Shown here piece by piece: positions 57,648-64,000 of a stretch of 64,000 nucleotides of DNA. Source of the stretch: DASUCS01 sp041166385 (GTDB taxonomy: Bacteria > Actinomycetota > Acidimicrobiia > Acidimicrobiales > JACDCH01); assembly GCA_041166385.1 (NCBI GenBank), contig JBEEFW010000106.1, positions 4,227 through 68,226 on the forward strand, written 5' to 3'. The notes beneath the pieces are model-generated. The model had not been told where the DNA came from. It was given only the letters and a program-made list of their open reading frames with translations, and searched no databases. The translations under genes were made by a program, and so were the position numbers. Each line of letters begins with the position of its first letter. The first letter of the stretch is position 1.

Positions 57648-57734
57648 ATGTCGAAGAAGACGGCGAAGCGCAAGAAGAATGCGCGCAAGAACAAAGCCAA
57701 TCATGGGCGCAAGCCCAACGCCGGCCGCGGCTGA
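57648..57734 (+). CDS. Large ribosomal subunit protein bL37-like
   Basis: 28 residues, starting MSKKTAKRKKNARKNK and ending ANHGRKPNAGRG. The ANHGKRPN-type ending and the Lys/Arg-rich start match the 24-residue actinobacterial protein found in the mycobacterial large subunit and named bL37 (from memory). It would bind 23S rRNA. It has its own -10 box and no Shine-Dalgarno. Its last 32 nt overlap, in another frame, the start of the prolyl oligopeptidase gene. It is too short to be called by standard length cut-offs. Confidence 0.85.
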   Translation: MSKKTAKRKKNARKNKANHGRKPNAGRG

Positions 57735-59724
57735 ACCAGTCACGGAGCTGATCCACGGGGTCGAGGTCCTCGATCCTCATCGGTGGCTCGAAGACGGCGG
57801 TTCCCCGGCGACGATCGCCTGGGCCGAGGAGCAGAACGCTCGCACCCGTAGCGCGCTCGATGCGATCCCGTCGCGTTCTCGGCTCCACGCGCGGCTGACC
57901 GAGCTGTTCCGAGCGGGAACGGCCGGCGCGCCGCGGATCGAAGCCGGCCGCCTGTTCTCCCTCGATCGTTGGGGCGATCACGACCAGGCCGCGCTGTGTG
58001 TGCGACCAGTTGCCGGAGCCGCGCCTCCGGAGGGAACCGTCGTCATCGATCCGGCGCTGCTGGTCGACGACGAGACCACGGCAATCGACTGGTTCCATCC
58101 GTCGCTTGACGGGCGACTGGTGGCGTACGGCATGTCGGCGTCGGGCGATGAACGATCGACGTTGCGCATCATCGACACGTCGACCGGCGGGCACCTCGCC
58201 GACGAGATCCCGCACACGCGGGCGGCGTCGGTCGGTTGGTTGCCGGACGGGTCCGGTTTCGCGTACACGCGCTATTCGACGGGCGGCGACTACGACCGGC
58301 ACGTGTTCATGCACCGTCTCGACCAGCCGTGGGCGGATGACGAGGTGCTGTTCGACGACCTGCCCGACCCGACCGCATGGCCGGAGGTGTCCGTGTCGCG
58401 CGACGGCCGGTTCGCGTTGATACACGTTCAGCTCGGATGGAGCCGCGTCGACATCCATGTAATCGACATCGAGACACGACAACGGCGCACGGTCATCGAA
58501 GGCGTTGAAGCCGTCACGTTTCTCACCGTCGACGAGTCTCGCGATCGCCTCGTCGGTTGGACCACGCTCGACGCCGACCGCGGGCGGGTGATCGAGGTGT
58601 CGTTGGACGACCTCGAGTGGCGCACCCTGATTGCCGAGAGCGACGCGGTCATCGATGGCGTTTCCGTATCGAGCGAATCGCTGCTGGTCGCGACGACGAA
58701 GCGAGCAGTGTCGGCCCTCGACCGGCACGCGTCGGACGGCGCGCACATCGAGTCGATCGCGCTTCCCGAGCAGGGCTCGCTCGCCGGGCTGGCCACGAGC
58801 CGAGAAGCCGAGCTCGCCGTGTTCGCGTTCACGGGATTCGCCCGGCCGTCGGCGCTGTTCCGGTGGACACCCGACGGGGTGCGGCCGTGGAGCGCCCTGC
58901 CTGGCGGCCCCGACGCGACGCGCTTCGCCGTGCAGCAGCACCTGTATCCGTCGACGGACGGCACCGAGATCGCGATGTTCATCGTGTCGGGTGCCGACGA
59001 CGTCGTCGACGCCGACCCCGCGCGCACGATCCTCTACGGCTACGGCGGCTTCGCGGTCACGATGTCGCCGGCATACAACCCGATCATCGCCGCGTTCGTC
59101 GAGGACGGCGGGCGCTACGCGGTGGCGTGCATCCGGGGCGGCGCCGAAGAAGGCGAGGCGTGGCACCGAGCGGGGATGCGCGAGCACAAGCAACAGGTGT
59201 TCGACGACTTCCACGCAGCCGGCGACTGGCTCGTCGCCAAGGGCATCACGACGCGGGAGCAACTCGCAATTCGGGGCGGTTCGAACGGCGGCTTGCTGGT
59301 CGGCGCGGCGATCACACAGCGGCCGGACCTGTGTCGCGCGGCCATCTGCGCGGTGCCCTTGCTCGACATGGTGCGCTTCCACCACTTCCTCATCGCGAAA
59401 CTCTGGATCCCGGAGTACGGCGACCCCGATGTGCCCGAGGAGTTCGCGTGGTTGTACGCGTACTCGCCGTATCACCGCGTCGTCGACGGCACGTGTTATC
59501 CGTCGACGATGATCGAGACCGGCGAGGACGACAGCCGCGTCGACCCTGCACACGCCCGCAAGTTCGCGGCACGGCTACAAGAGGCGACGTCGTGCGGCGC
59601 CGAGCACCCAATCCTCGTACGCATCGAGGCCAAGGCCGGCCACGGCCAAGGCAAGCCCGCATCCCGCCAAGCCGACGAAGCCGCCGACGTGTTGGCGTTC
59701 CTCGACTCGCAGTTGGCCCCCTAA
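57703..59724 (+). CDS. S9 family prolyl oligopeptidase
   Basis: 673 residues from ATG 57703, inside the bL37 gene; no later ATG/GTG keeps the conserved HPHRWLED-like start (GVEVLDPHRWLEDGGSPATI). The N-terminal beta-propeller (about 70-400) is followed by the alpha/beta hydrolase domain: LYGYGGFAVTMSPAYN, AIRGGSNGGLLVGAAITQRP (Ser, ~526), TGEDDSRVDPAHARKF (Asp) and KAGHGQGKPA (His). These enzymes cut short peptides after proline, usually in the cytosol; no signal peptide is seen. A 48-bp hairpin follows the stop. Confidence 0.93.
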   Translation: MGASPTPAAAEPVTELIHGVEVLDPHRWLEDGGSPATIAWAEEQNARTRSALDAIPSRSRLHARLTELFRAGTAGAPRIEAGRLFSLDRWGDHDQAALCVRPVAGAAPPEGTVVIDPALLVDDETTAIDWFHPSLDGRLVAYGMSASGDERSTLRIIDTSTGGHLADEIPHTRAASVGWLPDGSGFAYTRYSTGGDYDRHVFMHRLDQPWADDEVLFDDLPDPTAWPEVSVSRDGRFALIHVQLGWSRVDIHVIDIETRQRRTVIEGVEAVTFLTVDESRDRLVGWTTLDADRGRVIEVSLDDLEWRTLIAESDAVIDGVSVSSESLLVATTKRAVSALDRHASDGAHIESIALPEQGSLAGLATSREAELAVFAFTGFARPSALFRWTPDGVRPWSALPGGPDATRFAVQQHLYPSTDGTEIAMFIVSGADDVVDADPARTILYGYGGFAVTMSPAYNPIIAAFVEDGGRYAVACIRGGAEEGEAWHRAGMREHKQQVFDDFHAAGDWLVAKGITTREQLAIRGGSNGGLLVGAAITQRPDLCRAAICAVPLLDMVRFHHFLIAKLWIPEYGDPDVPEEFAWLYAYSPYHRVVDGTCYPSTMIETGEDDSRVDPAHARKFAARLQEATSCGAEHPILVRIEAKAGHGQGKPASRQADEAADVLAFLDSQLAP

Positions 59725-59731
59725 GGCGGGC

Positions 59732-59779
59732 AAATCCAGTGCACTACGACACAAAAGTGTGTCGTAGTGCACTGGATTT
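59732..59779. terminator. 48-bp perfect hairpin between convergent genes (different stem)
   Basis: Arms 59732-59753 and 59758-59779 are perfect 22-nt reverse complements around AAAG. The total length, the outer AAATCC/GGATTT and the inner ACACA/TGTGT are the same as in the other two 48-bp elements, but the middle of the stem differs. It lies 7 nt after one stop codon and 9 nt before the other. Confidence 0.75.
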
Positions 59780-59788
59780 CGGCTGGGG

Positions 59789-61357
59789 TCAGGTGCCGAA
59801 GGGCCAGGGGTCGGGGCGGAGGCCGACGGCGATTGCCACCACGAGGGCGGTGACGATCCACAGCGTCAGGCCGAACGACGTGAGCGCGCCGTTGTCGAGC
59901 GAGCGAGCGAGCACCCGATCGCCGACCACCGCCGCGCGGAAGCGCACTCGGTCTCGGAACACCGGCACGGCGAGCATGACCGCAGACGTTGCGCCGCCGA
60001 CGCGCAGCACCCACGACTCTGCGGTGAACGTCGACGTCACCGCGTTGAGCAGCAGGGCGACGGCTACGGTCACACCCGCCACCAGCAGCGCGGGGACCCC
60101 GGCGTACGTGACCTGGCCGACGTTGCGGACGAAGCGCATCGGCAGGTACGGCGGTAGCGCGGCGCGGTGGCGCCAGTGCATGCGATCGCCGAGGCGGCGC
60201 ATGCGGACGAAGATCATCGCGTCGCCTGCAGTGGCGAGCGCGGGCAGCACCACCAATGCGAGCAGCGCGAACGTAGCCGCTGGTACGAGCGCTCCGAGCG
60301 CGGCGACGATCGCGATCGCCGGCGCGACGACCTTTACCCGTCCGGGAACGACCGCGGGTGGAGGCGGTAGCGGCTGAGGAGGCGGCGGCAAAGGGGCGGG
60401 CGCGACGAACGACGGCGTCGACGACGTCGCGTTGACCGGCGCGCCCTCGACTCGGGTGACCACCGGCGCGCCCACACCCAGCCGAGCCAGGAACTCGTCG
60501 ACCGTACGTGGGCGGTGATGCGCGTCGAGCTCGAGTCCGTCGAGCACCGCATCGCTCACGATCTTCGAGACCTCGGGATTCAGCGCGCGGGGCGAGACGA
60601 ACGCCGCGCCCCGCTGCCGGTTGCCGAGGGCGACCGGGGCGCGACCGGTGAGCGCGCAGTACACCGTCGCCGCGAGGCCGAACACGTCGGTCGGCGGGCC
60701 GCACCGTCCCTCGTGCTGGTACTGCTCCGGGGCGGCGTACCCGGGTGTCACGATCCGCGTGAGCGGGGTCGTCGCGTCGTTGGCGAACTCGCGCGCCAAA
60801 CCGAAGTCAATCAACACGACGCGCCCCTCGGGGGTCAACACGACGTTCGTCGGATTGAGATCACGATGCAACACGCCCGCGCTGTGGAGCACGCTCAGCG
60901 CCTCGCCGCAGCGGCTCGCCACCTGAAGCGCCTGCTGCTCGGGCAACGGCCCCCCGCTCGCCACCAGGTACTGATGCAACGTGCGCCCGTTGAGCAGCTC
61001 CATCACGAGGTAAGCCGTGCCGGCTTCCTCGAAGACCTCGTAGATCCGCACCACGCCCGGGTGCGAGAAGCGGGCGAGCATCGCTCCTTCCCGCAGGAAG
61101 CGCTCCCTCGCGGAGGCGAACGCCTCGGCTTCGTGCGGGGGCGGCACCAAGACACCACCGACGCGCGTCACGCCGCCGAAGCACAGCTCCTTGATCGCCA
61201 CCTCGCGGTGCAGGCGACGGTCGGTCGCCGCGTACGTGATGCCGAACCCACCACGCCCGAGCATCCGCCGGATCTCGAAGCGACCCTCCTGCCGAGTCGC
61301 GCCGAACGGAAGCTCGGTGGACACTGCTGAGGTAGGCGCCGGTGCGGTCTCGCTCAT
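59789..61357 (-). CDS. Membrane-anchored Ser/Thr protein kinase
   Basis: 522 residues. The kinase domain (about 25-290) is complete: MLGRGGFGITYAATDRRLHR (glycine loop), VAIKELCFGG (Lys), GVLHRDLNPTNVVLTPEGRV (catalytic loop HRDLxxxN), LIDFGLAREFAND (DFG) and TPGYAAPEQYQHEGRCGPPT (APE). A Pro-rich linker leads to four or five membrane helices (about residues 335-520: IVAALGALVPAATFALLALV; LVAGVTVAVALLLNAVTSTF). It lacks the PASTA domains of PknB. The Asn/Thr in DLNPTN replaces the usual DLKPxN. Target unknown. Confidence 0.92.
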   Translation of the reverse strand: MSETAPAPTSAVSTELPFGATRQEGRFEIRRMLGRGGFGITYAATDRRLHREVAIKELCFGGVTRVGGVLVPPPHEAEAFASARERFLREGAMLARFSHPGVVRIYEVFEEAGTAYLVMELLNGRTLHQYLVASGGPLPEQQALQVASRCGEALSVLHSAGVLHRDLNPTNVVLTPEGRVVLIDFGLAREFANDATTPLTRIVTPGYAAPEQYQHEGRCGPPTDVFGLAATVYCALTGRAPVALGNRQRGAAFVSPRALNPEVSKIVSDAVLDGLELDAHHRPRTVDEFLARLGVGAPVVTRVEGAPVNATSSTPSFVAPAPLPPPPQPLPPPPAVVPGRVKVVAPAIAIVAALGALVPAATFALLALVVLPALATAGDAMIFVRMRRLGDRMHWRHRAALPPYLPMRFVRNVGQVTYAGVPALLVAGVTVAVALLLNAVTSTFTAESWVLRVGGATSAVMLAVPVFRDRVRFRAAVVGDRVLARSLDNGALTSFGLTLWIVTALVVAIAVGLRPDPWPFGT

Positions 61358-61387
61358 TGCGGTTGCAGGTGCAAGGGTAGGCGCCGC

Positions 61388-62020
61388 ATGGGCGCCCCAA
61401 CGATCAATGCCATCGACATCGCCGACCCGCCCGAGGCGTGGGCCGGCGCAGGGTTCACCGTCGGCAATGACGCCACGTGCGTGGTCGGGCAGGTTCGCCT
61501 GCGGCTCGTCGGCCGCGATGGCGACCGCAAGCGCATCCTGTCGTGGTCGCTGCGGGGCATGCCGGCCGGCACCGAATCGATCGACGGGCTCGCCACCACG
61601 ACATCCGACGAGCCGTTGCCCTCACCGGTTACGCACGCGAATGGCGCTGAGCTGATCGACCACGTCGTGATCACGTCGCCGGACGTCGATCGCACGATTG
61701 CTGCACTGAACGCGGTCGGGCTCGACACGCTGCGCACGCGCAACGTCGACCCTGAGCAGTATGGCTTCGAAGCGAGGCAGACGTTCTTCCGTCTCGGCGA
61801 GGTGATCCTCGAGCTGATCGGTCCGAACGAACCGCAGGGCGAAGGACCGGCGGCGTTCTTCGGGCTGGCCTACACGGTGTCGGACATCGACGCGCTCCCC
61901 GAGCTCTACGGCGAGCACCTCGGCCGCGTGAAGGACGCAGTGCAGCCCGGGCGCCGCATCACGACCCTCCGCCACAAGGAGCTCGGCCTGAGCGTCGCCA
62001 CGGCCTTCATGTCCCCCTGA
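61388..62020 (+). CDS. VOC/glyoxalase-like protein
   Basis: 210 residues. The C-terminal half has the pattern of the VOC fold: GAELIDHVVITSPDVDRTIA then ALNAVGLDTLRTRNVDPEQY, RQTFFRLGEVILELIGPNEP and ITTLRHKELGLSVATAFM. The His of IDHVVI and the Glu of LELIG are potential metal ligands. The N-terminal ~85 residues are a separate beta-rich region (VVGQVRLRLVGRDGDRKRIL) not recognised, possibly a second degenerate VOC half. It is transcribed divergently from the kinase and followed by a 48-bp hairpin. Confidence 0.82.
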   Translation: MGAPTINAIDIADPPEAWAGAGFTVGNDATCVVGQVRLRLVGRDGDRKRILSWSLRGMPAGTESIDGLATTTSDEPLPSPVTHANGAELIDHVVITSPDVDRTIAALNAVGLDTLRTRNVDPEQYGFEARQTFFRLGEVILELIGPNEPQGEGPAAFFGLAYTVSDIDALPELYGEHLGRVKDAVQPGRRITTLRHKELGLSVATAFMSP

Positions 62021-62030
62021 CGACCACGGC

Positions 62031-62078
62031 AAATCCCACTCAGACATACACAGAAATGTGTATGTCTGAGTGGGATTT
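62031..62078. terminator. 48-bp perfect hairpin between convergent genes (copy 2, inverted)
   Basis: Exact reverse complement of the element at 3041-3088, including the loop (GAAA here, TTTC there). Arms 62031-62052 and 62057-62078. It lies 10 nt after the VOC stop and 19 nt before the stop of the minus-strand gene. Confidence 0.75.
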
Positions 62079-62097
62079 CGAAGAGAGGGGGACGCGG

Positions 62098-62571
62098 TCA
62101 GGCGGGGTGGCCGGCTTCGAAGCCGCGGACTTGTTGGAAGCCGAGTTGGCGTAACGGGTGCTCGTGCTGCTGCTCGGCGATCTCGATCACGAACAGCTGG
62201 TGATCGCAGCCGTCGTCGACGGTGTCGAGCACGCGGCCGACGATGCGATTGGGGATGCCGTCGAGGAGCGGAACGCCATCCGGGCCCGGGCTCCACTCGC
62301 ACTGTTCGAACTTGTCGACCTCGTCTCCCGTCTCCTCACCGAACAGCCGGGCGAGATGAGCGTCGTCGGTCGACGGAAAATGCAAGGCGAGCGTGTCGGC
62401 GCGCAGGGCGACGCCGTACGTGTGGTTCTCCTTCGAGATCCACACGGCCCAGCGCTCGGGATCGATGCTGCACTGCGTGTGGAACCCGACCAGACAACCG
62501 GAACGCTCGCCGTCGGCGATGGTCGTGACGATGACCATGGGGTAGTCGAGCTCGGAAGTCAGCGTGTCCAT
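62098..62571 (-). CDS. Flavin reductase-like (FMN-binding split-barrel) protein
   Basis: 157 residues from ATG 62571. YPMVIVTTIADGERSGCLVG, FHTQCSIDPERWAVWISKEN and HTYGVALRADTLALHFPSTD follow the flavin reductase domain (the region where FMN phosphate and isoalloxazine are held). FGEETGDEVDKFEQCEW corresponds to the D-K-F segment of the family. The C-terminal part has CDHQLFVIEIAEQQHEHPLR. It probably uses FMN or F420-like cofactors, but the electron donor is unknown. It shares a promoter region with the divergent gene at 62594. Confidence 0.87.
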   Translation of the reverse strand: MDTLTSELDYPMVIVTTIADGERSGCLVGFHTQCSIDPERWAVWISKENHTYGVALRADTLALHFPSTDDAHLARLFGEETGDEVDKFEQCEWSPGPDGVPLLDGIPNRIVGRVLDTVDDGCDHQLFVIEIAEQQHEHPLRQLGFQQVRGFEAGHPA

Positions 62572-62577
62572 CGGCAC

Positions 62578-62583
62578 TAGCCT
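62578..62583 (+). promoter_or_regulatory. -10 box of hypothetical gene at 62594
   Basis: TAGCCT, 10 nt before ATG 62594. The overlapping minus-strand TAGTGC is one base short of TAnnnT and could serve the flavin reductase-like gene. Confidence 0.45.
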
Positions 62584-62593
62584 GCCGCGGAAC

Positions 62594-63199
62594 ATGCTCG
62601 ACCACGTCTTCACCGATGCCATCGGTGCCCTGCGCGACACGTTCGAGAACGCCATGCTCGAGCGACAGGCCTTCGAGGAGCGGTTCCAGGCCGACGTCCT
62701 GCTCGGCGATCTCACATGGGAGACGAGCTATGGCCTGCCCGGAGAAGGGAGCCCGCCCCGCGTGCGGGCCGACATCACCCTCGACTGGCCGACCTGGGCC
62801 CAGTCGGCCTATCGATCCTGGTACATCGGCGAGCCGCTCGAGGAGGGGCCGCGCATCGAGATCGAGATCGTGCTGCGCATCCAGCGCATGGCCCAACCGC
62901 CGGACGCGTCGCAGCTGCTGGCCGTGCTCCCCCTCCAGAGCCCCTTGATCGGTGTCGAGTCGCTCGAGCGCACCGGACCCACCATCGAAGCGATCTACGG
63001 CCACGATCTCACCGAGGCGGAGTACGCCATCGAGGTCAGCTACGAGGGCAGTTACGAGCTCGACGAGGACACGCTCAAGGACGGTTCGGTGCTCGACCTC
63101 CACTTCGGCGCGATGGGTGGCTGGATCTCGTCGACGCTGGTGAAGCTCGGCGACCTGAAGTTCGAGTTCCTGCCTCCTGATCCAGACGAGGAGGAGTGA
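62594..63199 (+). CDS. Hypothetical protein
   Basis: 201 residues, acidic, not recognised. An N-terminal helix (FTDAIGALRDTFENAMLERQ) is followed by a mainly beta domain (RVRADITLDWPTWAQSAYRS; RIEIEIVLRIQRMAQPPDAS; YAIEVSYEGSYELDEDTL; SVLDLHFGAMGGWISSTLVK). The C-terminus is rich in Asp and Glu (PPDPDEEE). No signal peptide or membrane segment. The stop overlaps the start of the SMP-30 gene (GTGA), so the two are coupled. Confidence 0.75.
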   Translation: MLDHVFTDAIGALRDTFENAMLERQAFEERFQADVLLGDLTWETSYGLPGEGSPPRVRADITLDWPTWAQSAYRSWYIGEPLEEGPRIEIEIVLRIQRMAQPPDASQLLAVLPLQSPLIGVESLERTGPTIEAIYGHDLTEAEYAIEVSYEGSYELDEDTLKDGSVLDLHFGAMGGWISSTLVKLGDLKFEFLPPDPDEEE

Positions 63200-64000
63200 C
63201 CCTGAGCGCGGAACCGGAAGTCATCGCCACCGGTTACCAACTCGTCGAGGGCCCGCGAGCCGACGGCGAAGGCGGCGTCTACTTCACCGACGCGCTCGGC
63301 GGCGGTGTGTACCGGTGGAGCGCGGACGGGGTCGACACGATCGTGCCGAAGCGGCGCGGCGTCGGCGGGCTCGCGTTGCACGCCGACGGGGGCGTGGTCG
63401 TCTCCGGTCGCGACGTCACCCACGTCTCGCCCGACGGCACCAACCGCTTGCTGTTCGCCGCGCCCGAGGGCGTCACGGGGTTCAACGACATCTGCGCGAC
63501 CAGCAACGGGGCGATCCTGGCCGGCGGCCTCCGGTTCATGCCGTTCACCGGCGAAGACCCGGTGCCGGGCGCGTTCTGGCACGTCACCGCACCAGAGCAC
63601 GCCGAGAACGTGCTCGAAGACGTCGAATGGCCCAACGGCGTCGGCGACGCCGGTGACGGCACGTGGTGCTTGAACGACTACAGCCGCGGCCGCGTCACCA
63701 TCCTGTCCGGCGGCGAACGCCGCGACATAACCACGCCGAGCGGCGAGGCGGACGGCTTGGCCTTCGACATCGACGGCGGCGTGTGGGTCGCGCAACCGCG
63801 CGCGCAGTCACTCGTGCGCATCATGATCGAGGACGGCAAGGCCGACACGACGATCGAGCTCCCGGGCGTGCAACCCGCGAGCCTCGCGTTCGACGGTGAC
63901 GTGCTCTACGTCACCACGATCGCCAACGACACCCGCTCGGGCGAACTGCTGCGCATGGACGCACCGATCCCGGGCCGTCGCCACCATCACGCAACCATCT
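63196..64000 (+). CDS. SMP-30/gluconolactonase/LRE-like protein (3' end beyond window)
   Basis: The first 268 residues are present, starting at GTG 63196 in a GTGA overlap. The six-bladed propeller is recognisable: QLVEGPRADGEGGVYFTDAL, VGGLALHADGGVVVSGRDVT, EGVTGFNDICATSNGAILAG, VEWPNGVGDAGDGTWCLNDY and GEADGLAFDIDGGVWVAQP. The Glu of EGPR and the Asn and Asp in FND and PNG correspond to the metal-binding residues of SMP-30 lactonases. The enzyme would hydrolyse a sugar or other lactone. The C-terminal end lies outside the window. Confidence 0.88.
   Translation, partial: MTLSAEPEVIATGYQLVEGPRADGEGGVYFTDALGGGVYRWSADGVDTIVPKRRGVGGLALHADGGVVVSGRDVTHVSPDGTNRLLFAAPEGVTGFNDICATSNGAILAGGLRFMPFTGEDPVPGAFWHVTAPEHAENVLEDVEWPNGVGDAGDGTWCLNDYSRGRVTILSGGERRDITTPSGEADGLAFDIDGGVWVAQPRAQSLVRIMIEDGKADTTIELPGVQPASLAFDGDVLYVTTIANDTRSGELLRMDAPIPGRRHHHATI

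Noticed and set aside
57646..59553. 635-residue frame antisense to the prolyl oligopeptidase
   Set aside because: The plus-strand gene has an intact catalytic triad; the antisense frame is shadow-like.

Overview
The window is about two-thirds G+C and gene-dense, with no IS elements, phage genes or CRISPR arrays. It looks like chromosome from a high-GC actinobacterium, most likely the class Acidimicrobiia. The support is indirect. Two tiny ribosomal proteins seen in actinobacteria (bS22-like, bL37-like) are present, along with a mycothiol-dependent isomerase-type domain, DUF501 and DUF2630 proteins, Thr-rich linkers on exported proteins, and many genes whose start codon lies 6-10 nt after a TAnnnT -10 box with no Shine-Dalgarno (leaderless or near-leaderless mRNAs). 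No 16S gene is in the window, so the class assignment is inference.

Layout. 0-3 kb: a cut MFS transporter (-), then an acyltransferase / epimerase / crotonase-fold operon (+). 3-8.7 kb (-): hypothetical, mycothiol-type DinB protein, TetR regulator, GNAT, acyl-CoA synthetase, class V aminotransferase. 8.7-20 kb: lipoprotein (+), then a tightly overlapping minus-strand run from a MoxR ATPase through a VWA protein, two XdhC-family proteins, a MocA-like transferase and a CoxG-like protein to VOC, DUF501 and Ppx. Nearby are an SDR, an antibiotic kinase-like protein, DoxX and an orphan molybdenum hydroxylase large subunit. 20-37.5 kb: housekeeping genes ftsB, eno, mazG, a SurA-like lipoprotein, mfd, pth, rplY, prs, glmU and tRNA-Gln, interrupted by plus-strand accessory genes. 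37.5-44 kb: PadR plus two ABC ATPases and one FtsX-type permease, an M3 peptidase and bS22. 44-51.6 kb: ispE, a CoA transferase, ksgA, an RlpA-like protein, tatD, metG, rmuC and small proteins. 51.7-64 kb: a secreted subtilase, a nucleotidyltransferase-GNAT fusion, rsmI, DUF192, ychF, a PHP protein, bL37, a prolyl oligopeptidase, a membrane Ser/Thr kinase, and a VOC / flavin reductase-like / SMP-30 end (cut by the window).

The housekeeping genes occur in an order recalled from other actinobacteria (rsmI-metG-tatD-rpfB-ksgA-ispE ... tRNA-Gln-glmU-prs-rplY-pth-mfd-mazG-eno-ftsB-DUF501-ppx). The window therefore reads as a conserved backbone with accessory blocks inserted. The largest insert is the molybdenum-hydroxylase accessory module between ftsB and DUF501.

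The most unusual signals are non-coding or at gene starts. (1) A family of 48-bp perfect hairpins fills all three roomy convergent gene gaps. (2) Divergent gene pairs share AnnnTAnnnT sequences in which two -10 boxes overlap by TA. (3) TAG stop codons double as the first half of the next gene's -10 box. (4) metG, pth and a small gene lack ATG/GTG/TTG and appear to start at ATC or CTG. There is no stretch longer than about 220 bp without a gene or RNA. The longest gaps are 37304-37518 (holds tRNA-Gln), 51602-51750, 29974-30104, 47214-47341 and 21767-21880; what is visible in each is given in the entries.
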